A DNA stretch of 64,000 bases. It comes from DASTBU01 sp035711845. GTDB lineage: Bacteria > Acidobacteriota > Vicinamibacteria > Vicinamibacterales > 2-12-FULL-66-21. The notes beneath the pieces were generated by a model. The model was not told the DNA's origin. It made no database searches and saw only the letters and a list, made by a program, of their open reading frames with translations. Position numbers and translations under genes: made by a program. Where the stretch lies: positions 1 through 64,000 of the forward strand of contig DASTBU010000059.1 of the NCBI GenBank assembly GCA_035711845.1, written 5' to 3'. This document shows, one piece after another, positions 1 through 7,819 of this stretch; position 1 is the stretch's first letter, and every line of letters begins with the position of its first letter.

Positions 1-1408
1 ACCGCTCGGCCAGCCTCCGGAGCCTCAGGCCGACGACGTCGGCCACGGCTCCGCCGATGCCGGCATCGACCTCATCGAAGATCAAGGTTTTTCCCGGCGC
101 GTCAGTGGACGCCAGCGTTTTCAGCGCGAGCATGATTCGCGACAGCTCGCCGCCCGACGCGATGCGTGCGAGCGGCCGGAGATCCTCTCCTGGGTTCGGG
201 GAGATGTAGAACTCCGCCGCTTCGAGGCCTCGCTCCGTCCACTGCGCGTCGGTTTCAGCCCTCTGGAACCGCACCTCGCAACGCGTTCGGCTCATCGCCA
301 GGTCGGCGAGCGCATGCTCGAGCGCGCGGCTGAACGATTCAGCCGCGGGGTGGCGACGGTCCGACAAGGATTCCGCGTGCCGGAGGTATTCACGGCGTGC
401 GCGTTCCAACGCTGCATCGATCGTGTTGGTCCGCTCGGTGGCGTGCTCGAGGTCGTCGAGCTCGCGCGTGAGCCGATCCGCGCGGTCCAGGACGTCGGCG
501 AGCGACGGCCCGTACTTCTTCTTGAGACGCTCGAGCACGGCCAGGCGGTCCTCGACTTCCTGTAGTCGCGCCGGCGAGGCGTCGATGCCGGCCGCGTACG
601 ACCTGAGGAAGTAGGCAAGATCCTCGAGCTGTGACTTCACGGCATCGCGCGCCGCCAGGTGGGGACCGAAGGCCTCGTCGATCGCGGCCAGATCCGCTAC
701 CTTGCGCCAGACGGTTCCCAGGGCCGGCAGCGCAGCAGTGTCCCCTTCGTACAGCGTCTGATACGCTTCTCCGCACAGCCGCTGGAGCTTGTCGGCATTT
801 GCCAGCACGAGTCGCACCGCGGTCAGCTCGCCGTCTTCTCCCTGCCTTGGCGCCGCACGCAGAATCTCCGTCAGCTGGAATTGGATGAACTCGGCGCGAG
901 CCGCCGTCTCGCGCTGAGTCGTGGCGAGCCGCTCGCGTTCGTCCCGGAGACGCTGCCAGTCGGCGAACGCGTCCGTGACGCGACGGACATCACCGGCAAG
1001 GCCGGCGAACTCGTCCAGCAGATCGATGTGTGTCGTGGCGTCGAGCAGCACCTGGTGTTCGTGCTGGCCGTGAAGGTCCACGAGCGGACCGGCAAGCTCG
1101 CGCAGGGCGGCGCTGGTCGCCAGCGCCCCGTCGATGTAGGCCCGGCTTCTCCCCTGGGAGGTGATCTCGCGGCGGACGATCACTTCGCGGCCGTCAGTGG
1201 CCTCGAAGATGGCTTCGAGCGCGGCGGTCTCCTCCCCCGTTCGGACCAGATCGGCCGAGGCGCGCCCCCCGACCAGCAATCCCACCGCGCCGGCGAGGAT
1301 GGACTTGCCGGCGCCTGTCTCGCCCGTGAGGACGGTCAGCCGGGGATCGAACTCCAGCTCCAGCTGGTCGATGACCGCCAGGTGCCGGATTGCCAGAAAG
1401 CGAAGCAT
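1..1408 (-). CDS. recN: DNA repair protein RecN (C-terminus outside the window)
   Basis: SMC-like ATPase that acts in recombinational repair of double-strand breaks. Translation from ATG 1408 gives 469 open codons that run off the left edge. Walker A (GETGAGKS) is at residues 29-36. The ABC signature ASGGELSR and Walker B TLIFDEVDAGIGG lie in the last 60 or so visible residues, with a long helical coiled-coil stretch between. The family is about 550-560 residues, so roughly the last 90 are missing here. It is divergent from the tol operon across 139 bases. I saw no obvious LexA-type operator in that gap. Confidence 0.95.
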   Translation of the reverse strand, partial: MLRFLAIRHLAVIDQLELEFDPRLTVLTGETGAGKSILAGAVGLLVGGRASADLVRTGEETAALEAIFEATDGREVIVRREITSQGRSRAYIDGALATSAALRELAGPLVDLHGQHEHQVLLDATTHIDLLDEFAGLAGDVRRVTDAFADWQRLRDERERLATTQRETAARAEFIQFQLTEILRAAPRQGEDGELTAVRLVLANADKLQRLCGEAYQTLYEGDTAALPALGTVWRKVADLAAIDEAFGPHLAARDAVKSQLEDLAYFLRSYAAGIDASPARLQEVEDRLAVLERLKKKYGPSLADVLDRADRLTRELDDLEHATERTNTIDAALERARREYLRHAESLSDRRHPAAESFSRALEHALADLAMSRTRCEVRFQRAETDAQWTERGLEAAEFYISPNPGEDLRPLARIASGGELSRIMLALKTLASTDAPGKTLIFDEVDAGIGGAVADVVGLRLRRLAER

Positions 1409-1458
1409 GTGGCTGCGGAGATATGAGAACGGCTGCCAAGTGCCATCTTATCAGATGT

Positions 1459-1487
1459 TTGACAGCGCACAGACCCCGTGTTACTCT
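1459..1487 (+). promoter_or_regulatory. sigma-70-like promoter of the tol operon
   Basis: A perfect -35 TTGACA at 1459-1464, a 17-base spacer and TACTCT at 1482-1487 lie about 60 bases before the tolQ start. This is the best -35/-10 pair I found in the window. It sits in the gap shared with recN. Inferred from consensus only. Confidence 0.5.
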
Positions 1488-1547
1488 TTCGCACATCTGC
1501 GCTGTCCCAGCGGCGCAACTTCGTCACTTACGTTTTCGGAGGGCTGT

Positions 1548-2315
1548 TTGCGCACGCCTTTCTCCGCCCTTGCGCTATACGCGCAAGCGGCGCAGCCGGC
1601 TGCTGGGGCCGGCGAGCCGAGCACTGACACTGATATCGTCAGCCTTATTCAGGACGCGTCGCTGCTGTCGCAGATCGTCCTGGCGATCCTGCTGCTCTTT
1701 TCCGCGATTTCCTGGGGCATCATCCTTTACAAGATCTGGATGTACCGGCGCGCCGAGAACCAGTCGGCGATGTTCCTGGGTGTTTTCCGCAAGAGCAGCA
1801 AATTCTCGGAAGTCCAGGCTGTCTGTCCACAGTTGTCGGAAAGCCCGCTCGTCGGCCTCTTTCAATCAGGGTATGCCGAGCTGAACGCGCAGCTCCGTGG
1901 CGATCGAACCGGCGAGGCAAAACCGGCACAGCTCCCCGGACGTCCTACCCTGAAGAGCCTCGACGGGGTCGATCGGGCGTTGTTGCGCGCGAACACGGTC
2001 GAGCTCTCCCGGCTCGAACGCCACGTGCCCTTTCTCGCGACGACGGCGAGCATCACGCCTTTCATCGGACTCTTCGGTACGGTGTGGGGCATCATGACGT
2101 CGTTCCAGGGGATCGGCGCTGCCGGATCGTCGAGCCTCGGCGTCGTCGCGCCGGGGATCGCGGAGGCACTCGTGGCAACGGCGGCCGGGCTGTTCGCCGC
2201 CATCCCGGCTGTGTATTTCTACAATCACCTCACGAATCGCGTGAAGGGATTTTCGGCGGAGATGGATGATTTCTCCCTGGAGTTCCTGAACATCTGCGAG
2301 AGGAACTTCACGTAG
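1548..2315 (+). CDS. tolQ: TolQ, MotA/TolQ/ExbB proton channel subunit
   Basis: Inner-membrane proton channel subunit that works with TolR to energise the Tol-Pal envelope machine. The frame is open further upstream, but I place the start at TTG 1548 because GGAGGG at 1538-1543 is well spaced from it. That gives 255 residues, normal for TolQ. A hydrophobic helix follows the short N-terminal region (SQIVLAILLLFSAISWG). The conserved block TTASITPFIGLFGTVWGIM and the segment EALVATAAGLFAAIPAVYFYN form the last two membrane helices. It is the first gene of tolQ-tolR-tonB-tolB-pal-cpoB. An in-frame ATG at 1455 is less likely because it lacks a ribosome site. Confidence 0.93.
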   Translation: MRTPFSALALYAQAAQPAAGAGEPSTDTDIVSLIQDASLLSQIVLAILLLFSAISWGIILYKIWMYRRAENQSAMFLGVFRKSSKFSEVQAVCPQLSESPLVGLFQSGYAELNAQLRGDRTGEAKPAQLPGRPTLKSLDGVDRALLRANTVELSRLERHVPFLATTASITPFIGLFGTVWGIMTSFQGIGAAGSSSLGVVAPGIAEALVATAAGLFAAIPAVYFYNHLTNRVKGFSAEMDDFSLEFLNICERNFT

Positions 2316-2368
2316 CGATGAACGCGCGACGAACACGTCCACCCTCGACACGATGCGCACGAGGACGC

Positions 2369-2443
2369 GATGAGCACGACGACCACGAGTCGCCCGTACG
2401 AGAAATTGGACATCGTGCTCATCCGATCGTCGTGGTCATCGTG
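2369..2443. repeat. imperfect hairpin of GAYCACGAC-type units between tolQ and tolR
   Basis: Roughly 9-base units of the form GATGAGCAC / GACGACCAC face an inverted arm. GATGAGCACG at 2369-2378 is exactly complementary to CGTGCTCATC at 2414-2423, and the following CGTCGTGGTCATCGTG continues the right arm. The motif resembles the repeat between dnaE and accA. It lies between two co-transcribed genes, starting about 55 bases after the tolQ stop. Confidence 0.5.
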
Positions 2444-2482
2444 TTCAGCGTGAGTCCGGGGGACGTTTCATAGGCGACACGC

Positions 2483-2947
2483 ATGCCCAAAGTTCACAAC
2501 ACCGGCGGAGGAAATGGCGGCGCGCGGCGCGGGCGCGGCGCGTTCGTTGCGACGTCGCTTGCGGAGATCAACGTCGTGCCCCTTGTCGACGTCATGCTCG
2601 TGCTGCTGATCATCTTCATGGTGACCGCGCCGATGATGCAGCAGGGGCTCGAGGTCAACCTGCCGCAGGCCAGGCGGGCGGATCCGGTCACGGCGCAGCC
2701 GATCTACGTGACGGTCCCCGCCGACTTCAGCAAGACCCGCGTCGTCCAGATCGATAAGGACCTGGTGAGGATCGACATCCTGCACGAGCGTGTGCGCCAG
2801 GCGACGCTCATGCGCGACGACAAATCGGTGTTCATCCGCATGGACGCCGGCGCGACCGGCCAGGATCTCTTCGATGTCACCGACAAGCTGAAGGAAGCGG
2901 GCATCGAGAAGGTCGGGCTGATGGCGAAGCCAGTCGAGCGGAGATAG
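2483..2947 (+). CDS. tolR: TolR/ExbD biopolymer transport protein
   Basis: Partner of TolQ in the proton channel: a single membrane helix plus a periplasmic domain. The 154 residues open with a basic, Gly-rich N-terminus. Next comes the conserved block EINVVPLVDVMLVLLIIFMV, whose aspartate in the helix is the proton-relay residue of the ExbD/TolR family. The periplasmic part ends with the usual LKEAGIEKVGLM motif. The next gene starts four bases after the stop, so the two are likely co-translated. Confidence 0.93.
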   Translation: MPKVHNTGGGNGGARRGRGAFVATSLAEINVVPLVDVMLVLLIIFMVTAPMMQQGLEVNLPQARRADPVTAQPIYVTVPADFSKTRVVQIDKDLVRIDILHERVRQATLMRDDKSVFIRMDAGATGQDLFDVTDKLKEAGIEKVGLMAKPVERR

Positions 2948-2950
2948 TCC

Positions 2951-3733
2951 ATGCGGGAAGCCGTCAGCGACGTGCTCGCGAGCCGCATCCGGGAGGCCGA
3001 CGGCCTGACCCGCATGGTGCTGTATTCGCTGGCGGCGCACGTTCTGCTGGTCGCCGTCGTGACGCTGTTGCCGCGCGGCTGGATCGGCTCGCGCGCGGAG
3101 CCCGAGTCGACGCCGATGATGATCTCGCTGCAGGGATCGCCGGGCCAGGACACCGGCGGACAGACGCAGGTCGCCGCGCGCCGCGTGCAGGAAGTCGCGC
3201 CGACGGTGAAGCAGCCCTTCACGCCGCCACCGGCATCGAAACGGCCTGAGATGACAGTACCGGAGCCGGCGGCGAAACCGGCTCCGAAATCCGCGAAGGT
3301 GGAGAAGCCGGCCGAGACGTCCAGGACCAGGCCATCGACCGGCGAGAAGATTCAGTCGGGAGCTTCTCGCGTCGAGACCGGCGGCGCGGCGGTGCCGTTC
3401 GGGGGGCTCTCGACGAGCGGCGGGACCGGTCTGAGTGCCCAGAGCTTCGGGCTCGTCGATTTCTGCTGTCCCGAGTACCTCGAGACGATGGTGCAGATGA
3501 TCCGCCGCAACTGGAATCAGGAGCAGGGTGCCGCTGGACTCGTGGTTGTGAAGTACACGATTCGCCGCGACGGCATGCTGACGCAGATCGACGTCGTGAA
3601 GCCGAGCAACAACTTCCTGCTCGATCAGGAGTCGCGCCGCGCGGTGATCAACACGCGGCAGCTCCCGGCCCTGCCGCCGGAGTACACGGGCCAGAACCTC
3701 ACCATCCACCTTACTTTCGAGTATCAGCGCTGA
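2951..3733 (+). CDS. TonB C-terminal domain protein, TolA-like energy transducer
   Basis: Likely the TolA equivalent that links TolQR to the outer membrane. It has 260 residues. A membrane helix at about residues 25-45 (LYSLAAHVLLVAVVTLLP) is followed by a Pro/Ala/Lys-rich periplasmic linker (about 80-140). The C-terminal TonB-fold domain is at about 170-260 (VQMIRRNWNQ..., VKYTIRRDGML, ALPPEYTGQNLTIHLTFEY). Family TonB_C versus TolA cannot be settled by eye. Position between tolR and tolB supports the Tol role. The stop overlaps the tolB start (TGATG). Confidence 0.85.
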   Translation: MREAVSDVLASRIREADGLTRMVLYSLAAHVLLVAVVTLLPRGWIGSRAEPESTPMMISLQGSPGQDTGGQTQVAARRVQEVAPTVKQPFTPPPASKRPEMTVPEPAAKPAPKSAKVEKPAETSRTRPSTGEKIQSGASRVETGGAAVPFGGLSTSGGTGLSAQSFGLVDFCCPEYLETMVQMIRRNWNQEQGAAGLVVVKYTIRRDGMLTQIDVVKPSNNFLLDQESRRAVINTRQLPALPPEYTGQNLTIHLTFEYQR

Positions 3734-5130
3734 TGAAACATTTGCGACTACTTGCGTTCGCGCTCGCAGGATGCGCCACGCTCGTCCTTTCGGCGCAGAC
3801 TGCGCCGCCCCAGCAGCCCGCGGGGCAGCAGCCGCCGGCGGGACAACAGCCGGACGTGATCTCGATCACGATTGGCCCGGAAGGCCGTCCACCGCGACTT
3901 GCAGTTCCGGAGTTCATCCCGCTCACGACGGACGCGGAAACCGTCAAAGCCGCCAGGACCATCGGGCAGGTCCTCTTCGACGACATCGAGTACGAAAAAG
4001 AGTTCTACATGATTCCGCGGGACATCATGAAGACCGTTCCGCAGCCGACCTCCGCCGACGGCGTGCAGCTCGATCGCTGGAAAGAGATTGGTACGGACGG
4101 GCTGGTGGTCGGCACGGTCCGTCGCAGCGGCGACGGGATCGTGGTCGAGGTGCGGCTCCTGCAGGTCAGCAGCGGCCAGCTCAAGCTCGGCAAGCAGTAT
4201 TCGGGCACGCTGAAGTCGCTGTCCGACGGCGGCCGGATGTATGCGCACACGTACGCGGATGTGCTCCACGAGCAGGTTCGCGGGCTGCGCGGCATCGCGC
4301 GCACGAAGCTGGCGTTCTCGTCGAACCGCACCGGCGAGAAGCTGGACGGCCCCGTGAAGTCGCGTGACGTGTCGAACATCTACATGGTCGACTACGATGC
4401 CGCGAACGAGAAGCGCCTGACCGTGTATCAGACGCTGGAAATCTCCCCCGTGTGGTCCCCGGACGGCCGGGCTATCGCGTACACGAGCTATCGGAACAAT
4501 TATCCCGACATCTTCATCTCGTACATTTATGAAGGACGGCTCGAGCGGCCCGCCAAAGGGACCTCGGAGACGAAGAACTATCTGCCGGCCTGGTCGCACG
4601 ACGGATCGCGCATCGCGTATACGTCGGCGCTGCCGGACGGCAATGTCGAGATATTCGTGATGAACCGCGACGGTACGGGCATGAGGCGCGTGACGAACCA
4701 CCCCATGGGCGACGTGACGCCGACGTGGTCGCCAAGCGGAACGCAGCTTGCTTTCGTGTCGGACCGAACCGGCAGCCCGCAGATTTACATCGCCGACGTC
4801 GACGGCACCGGGCTCCGCCGGATCTCGACCGAGTCCTACTGCGATCGCCCGACGTGGTCCGCTCCCCCGCTGAACGAGATCGCCTATACGTGCCGCGGCG
4901 GTGGGGGCTATCAGATCATGCTCTACGACTTTGCGACAGGAACGTCGAAGCCGATCTCCGACGGCATCGGCAGCAACGAGAGCCCGGCGTTCGCGCCCAA
5001 CGGACGGCACATCGCGTTCGTTTCCGATCGCACCGGACGGCAGCAGATTTACACGATGCATCGCGACGGTACCGGGCTGCGGCAGATCACGAAGACGGGG
5101 ACGAACAAGTATCCGAACTGGTCGCAGTAG
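3733..5130 (+). CDS. tolB: TolB, periplasmic beta-propeller of the Tol-Pal system
   Basis: Periplasmic protein that binds Pal and communicates with the TolQR/TolA motor. It has 465 residues. An N-terminal signal sequence (MKHLRLLAFALAGCATLVLSA) leads into a TolB N-terminal domain. At least five PD40 blades follow, recognisable as PVWSPDGRAIAYTS, PAWSHDGSRIAYTS, PTWSPSGTQLAFVSDR, PTWSAPPLNEIAYTC and PAFAPNGRHIAFVSDR. The start ATG shares one base with the stop of the preceding tonB-like gene. The linker after the signal is rich in Pro and Gln. Confidence 0.93.
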   Translation: MKHLRLLAFALAGCATLVLSAQTAPPQQPAGQQPPAGQQPDVISITIGPEGRPPRLAVPEFIPLTTDAETVKAARTIGQVLFDDIEYEKEFYMIPRDIMKTVPQPTSADGVQLDRWKEIGTDGLVVGTVRRSGDGIVVEVRLLQVSSGQLKLGKQYSGTLKSLSDGGRMYAHTYADVLHEQVRGLRGIARTKLAFSSNRTGEKLDGPVKSRDVSNIYMVDYDAANEKRLTVYQTLEISPVWSPDGRAIAYTSYRNNYPDIFISYIYEGRLERPAKGTSETKNYLPAWSHDGSRIAYTSALPDGNVEIFVMNRDGTGMRRVTNHPMGDVTPTWSPSGTQLAFVSDRTGSPQIYIADVDGTGLRRISTESYCDRPTWSAPPLNEIAYTCRGGGGYQIMLYDFATGTSKPISDGIGSNESPAFAPNGRHIAFVSDRTGRQQIYTMHRDGTGLRQITKTGTNKYPNWSQ

Positions 5131-5176
5131 CGCAGTTCCGCGAGCGCCGCGATCATCAAGAGAGGCTGAGCACAGC

Positions 5177-5755
5177 ATGAAGATTCGACGAGCGTCAGTG
5201 GCCGTGGCCCTGATCATCCTGGCGATCACCGTCGGCGCCTGCGGGAAGAAGCAGCCGCCCGTGGCGCGTCCGATTCCGCCGCCGCCCACCGGCGCTGATC
5301 CTGGCGCGGGCCGCACACCGTCCCCGCCCGAGCCCATCGCCGAGCCGACGACGGTCCCGCCCGAGCCGATCACCGAAGATCCGCTCGCGGTCAGCGATAT
5401 CGACAAGATCAATCAGAACTCGCCGTTCCAGCCGGTCTTCTTCGCGTACGACAGCGCCGAGATCGAAGCCGCGGGACAGCAGGTGCTGCAGGGCAACGCG
5501 GACGTGCTCAAGAAGTACGCCGACTGGGTGATCACCATCGAGGGCCATGCCGACGAGCGCGGCACGGCCGAGTACAACCTCGCGCTCGGCGAGCGGCGCG
5601 CGGTGGCAGCGCGGACGTACCTCATCTCGCTGGGTGTTCCGGCCGATCGGCTGAAGACCGTCAGCTACGGGAAGGAATTCCCGTTCGATCCTGGCCACAC
5701 GGAGACGGCATGGTCCAAGAACCGCCGCGCGCACTTCGTCGTCACCAGCAAATAG
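5177..5755 (+). CDS. pal: Pal, peptidoglycan-associated OmpA-domain lipoprotein
   Basis: Outer-membrane lipoprotein that binds peptidoglycan and TolB. I start it at ATG 5177 (AGAGG at about 5160), which gives 192 residues. The lipoprotein signal ends at ITVGAC with the acylated cysteine at residue 22. A proline-rich spacer (about 25-70) precedes the OmpA-like domain. That domain carries FFAYDSAEIE, the peptidoglycan-binding IEGHADERGTAEYNLALGERRA, and the terminal SKNRRAHFV. The upstream open frame in the same phase is tolB shadow. Confidence 0.95.
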   Translation: MKIRRASVAVALIILAITVGACGKKQPPVARPIPPPPTGADPGAGRTPSPPEPIAEPTTVPPEPITEDPLAVSDIDKINQNSPFQPVFFAYDSAEIEAAGQQVLQGNADVLKKYADWVITIEGHADERGTAEYNLALGERRAVAARTYLISLGVPADRLKTVSYGKEFPFDPGHTETAWSKNRRAHFVVTSK

Positions 5756-5825
5756 GAATCTGTTCCGGGAGACCGTCATCAACGGCTGCAGCGCCGAGGC
5801 CTCGGCCGGCGCGACAGGTCCGAAG

Positions 5826-5831
5826 TATAAT
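5826..5831 (+). promoter_or_regulatory. possible -10 element (TATAAT) before cpoB
   Basis: A perfect TATAAT stands out in GC-rich sequence 104 bases before the cpoB start. No convincing -35 lies 16-18 bases upstream. If used, it would add an internal promoter to the tol operon and give a leader of nearly 100 bases. Confidence 0.35.
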
Positions 5832-5934
5832 TTTCTGATCGGGATGTGGTTCGGGGCGAGAGACACGCGGTCCAGCCGACACGAAGTCGACGTCAGTCCT
5901 GGTTCCGGTGGCCCGCGCCCGGTAGAGGTAAGTA

Positions 5935-6783
5935 ATGAGAAGCAGAAGTGCGGTGACGGCGGTTGTGCTCGCTCTCGGCCTCCTTGCGGGCTCGCAGCCC
6001 GCCCAGGCAGCCAACAAGGAACATCAGCAGATCATGGCGGAACTGCGAATGCTGCAGGAGCATCAGGCGCAACTGCACCAGATGCTCAACGGCCTCGCGG
6101 ACACATTGAAGCTGATCACGACCCGCCTCGACGATGACGCCACCGTGACGCGCAAGGCCTTCGCAGATCAGAAGCTGCTCATCAACAACATCGCCGAGAC
6201 CGCCAGGATTCTTCGCGAGCGCGCGGACGACACGAACGTGCGGCTCGCCAACGTGAGCCAGGAGCTGCAGTCGCTGCGGCAGACGGTCGCGTCGCTGCCT
6301 GCGCCGTCGGTGGCCCTGCCGGTCGCCTCGGGAGATCCGGGCGCGGTCGATCCCACCGTCCCGCAGCCGCCGGCCTCGAACGTGCCCCCGCCGAACGTCT
6401 CACCCGCGCAGTGGTTCCAGAGAGTGATGGCGGACTATGCCGCGGCGCAGTACGACCTTGCGGTGTCGGGATTCGAGGCGTTCATCAGGACCTTCCCCAC
6501 GTCTCCGCAGGCCGACGATGCACAGCTGTTGATTGGGAACTCGTTGTTCAATCAGGGGCAGTTCAAGGAGGCGCTGGGCGCCTATCAGAAAGTCATCACC
6601 GACTTCCCGCAGGGCGATCAGGTGCCCACGGCCCACTTCAAGCTGGGGCTGACCTACGAGAACCTCCAGGATTACGACGCGGCGAGAAAGACGTACGAGA
6701 CCGTCATCGACAACTACCCGACGAGCCTCCAGGCGGCGACGCAGGCCCGCAATCGTCTCGACGCGCTGAACCGGAAGCGGTAA
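5935..6783 (+). CDS. cpoB: CpoB/YbgF, Tol-Pal-associated TPR protein
   Basis: Periplasmic coordinator of peptidoglycan synthesis and Tol-dependent constriction in other bacteria. It has 282 residues. The signal peptide is cleaved after AQA at residue 25. A coiled-coil oligomerisation segment covers about 28-120 (EHQQIMAELRMLQEHQAQLHQ...), then a Pro-rich linker, then three TPR-like repeats typical of YbgF (ADYAAAQYDLAVSGFEAFI, LGAYQKVITDFPQGDQVPTA, DYDAARKTYETVIDNYP). AGAGGT before ATG 5935 supports the start. It is the last gene of the tol cluster and converges on ssb with a 24-base gap. Confidence 0.92.
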   Translation: MRSRSAVTAVVLALGLLAGSQPAQAANKEHQQIMAELRMLQEHQAQLHQMLNGLADTLKLITTRLDDDATVTRKAFADQKLLINNIAETARILRERADDTNVRLANVSQELQSLRQTVASLPAPSVALPVASGDPGAVDPTVPQPPASNVPPPNVSPAQWFQRVMADYAAAQYDLAVSGFEAFIRTFPTSPQADDAQLLIGNSLFNQGQFKEALGAYQKVITDFPQGDQVPTAHFKLGLTYENLQDYDAARKTYETVIDNYPTSLQAATQARNRLDALNRKR

Positions 6784-6807
6784 GAGACGGGCCCTCCGCG
6801 CCCGCAC

Positions 6808-7239
6808 TCAGAACGGGATGTCGTCGTCGGTGAGCTCGGTGACGGGCTCGCCCATCGGCTCCTCGTGGGCGGCCGTCGCGCTGCGCATCTGCCGCTGGCC
6901 GCCGCCGCCACCCCCTCCGAGCAGCACGACACGGTCGCCGCGGATTTCGGTCGTGTACCGCTTGTTGCCGTCCTTGTCGTCCCACTGGCGGGTCTGCAGG
7001 CGTCCCTCGACGTAGATCTGCTTGCCCTTCACGAGGTACTCGTTCAGCGACTCCGCGGTCTTGCCCCAGAGGACGACGCGATGCCACTCTGTTTTTTCCT
7101 GGCGTTGGCCGCCCTTGTCGTTCCACACCTCGGTCGTGGCCATGTTCAGCGTCGCGACCGGTGCGCCGCCGGGCGTGTAGCGCAGCTCCGCGTCGCGTCC
7201 GAGGTTGCCGACCAGAATCACCTTGTTCACGCTTCCCAT
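6808..7239 (-). CDS. ssb: single-stranded DNA-binding protein
   Basis: Binds single-stranded DNA during replication and repair. The start is ATG 7239, preceded by AAAGGA; longer in-frame extensions are not credible. It has 143 residues. The OB fold runs from SVNKVILVGNLGRDAELRYT to about residue 105, with KTEWHRVVLWGKTAESLNEY and VEGRLQTRQW in the middle. A glycine run and a short linker lead to the acidic tip DDDIPF, which recruits partner proteins. It is the distal gene of the minus-strand run that begins at guaA. Confidence 0.96.
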   Translation of the reverse strand: MGSVNKVILVGNLGRDAELRYTPGGAPVATLNMATTEVWNDKGGQRQEKTEWHRVVLWGKTAESLNEYLVKGKQIYVEGRLQTRQWDDKDGNKRYTTEIRGDRVVLLGGGGGGGQRQMRSATAAHEEPMGEPVTELTDDDIPF

Positions 7240-7388
7240 TCGACGAATCCTTTCAAGAGTCCAGCCATTCTGAACTCCGCGATATCCGGCGTCAATTCCG
7301 ATCTCGCCCGCCCGCCTCGCGCAAAATCTGCGTACCGTTGCGTTTAGAGCGGGCGCAGTTTTTTCACTCCAGTCTTCCAACCTCACCT

Positions 7389-7748
7389 TCAGCCCTCCGC
7401 CGGGGCCTTGTCGGTTCTGCCATACCTGTCTTCGAGCCGCACCACGTCGTCGAGCTCCGGGGTCGAGACTTCGAAGATGTCGCAGTCATCGATCGCCGTC
7501 ATGCGATGGACGGTGCCCGGCGTGATGTGCACCGACTCGCCGACGTTCATCTCCCGTTTGAGGAGCTCTCCGGCTTCCTTGATCTCGAACAGCAGGCGGC
7601 CCGACCAGAGGAAGATCGTCTCGTCTTTCTTGTTGTGATACTGCAGGCTGAGCGCATGCCCGGCGTTGACGTGAATCAGTTTGCCGACATAGCGATCCGT
7701 CTTCGCCCAGTGCAGCTCGTATCCCCAGGGCTTGTCCACGCGCGTCAC
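7389..7748 (-). CDS. small cupin protein, mannose-6-phosphate isomerase type
   Basis: A 119-residue single-domain cupin. I choose GTG 7748 because AAGGAG lies six bases before it. The frame stays open upstream only by reading through the heptamer array at 7783-7819. KPWGYELHWAKTDRYVGKLIHV, the metal-site motif SLQYHNKKDETIFLWSG and HITPGTVHRMTA match the cupin of type II phosphomannose isomerase/GDP-mannose pyrophosphorylase proteins. Residues His and Glu of the first cupin motif and His of the second are present. It follows the PTS genes, but whether it acts on a sugar phosphate is unproven. Confidence 0.8.
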   Translation of the reverse strand: MTRVDKPWGYELHWAKTDRYVGKLIHVNAGHALSLQYHNKKDETIFLWSGRLLFEIKEAGELLKREMNVGESVHITPGTVHRMTAIDDCDIFEVSTPELDDVVRLEDRYGRTDKAPAEG

Positions 7749-7782
7749 GTTGTACTCCTTCGATACCGCAACTTCGAATCTT

Positions 7783-7819
7783 GAACCCCGAGCCCCGAAC
7801 CCCGAGCCCCGAGCCCCGA
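7783..7819. repeat. heptamer array GAACCCC/GAGCCCC after ptsI
   Basis: Five heptamers in phase (GAACCCC, GAGCCCC, GAACCCC, GAGCCCC, GAGCCCC) occupy 7783-7817 and end two bases from the ptsI stop codon at 7820-7822. The transcribed strand therefore reads stop, TC, then GGGGCTC units. The same unit family recurs at 45353-45420. Confidence 0.85.

Noticed and set aside
3748..5412. 554-codon minus-strand open frame opposite tolB and pal
   Set aside because: The Tol-Pal proteins on the plus strand are unmistakable. Long antisense frames are expected where GC-rich third codon positions suppress stops; the translation is Arg/Ala-rich with no family.
7325..7370. Possible terminator (CTGCG...CGCAG then TTTTTT) between cupin and ssb
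   Set aside because: The stem is only five pairs with a long loop and the T-run is on the strand that carries no gene there.
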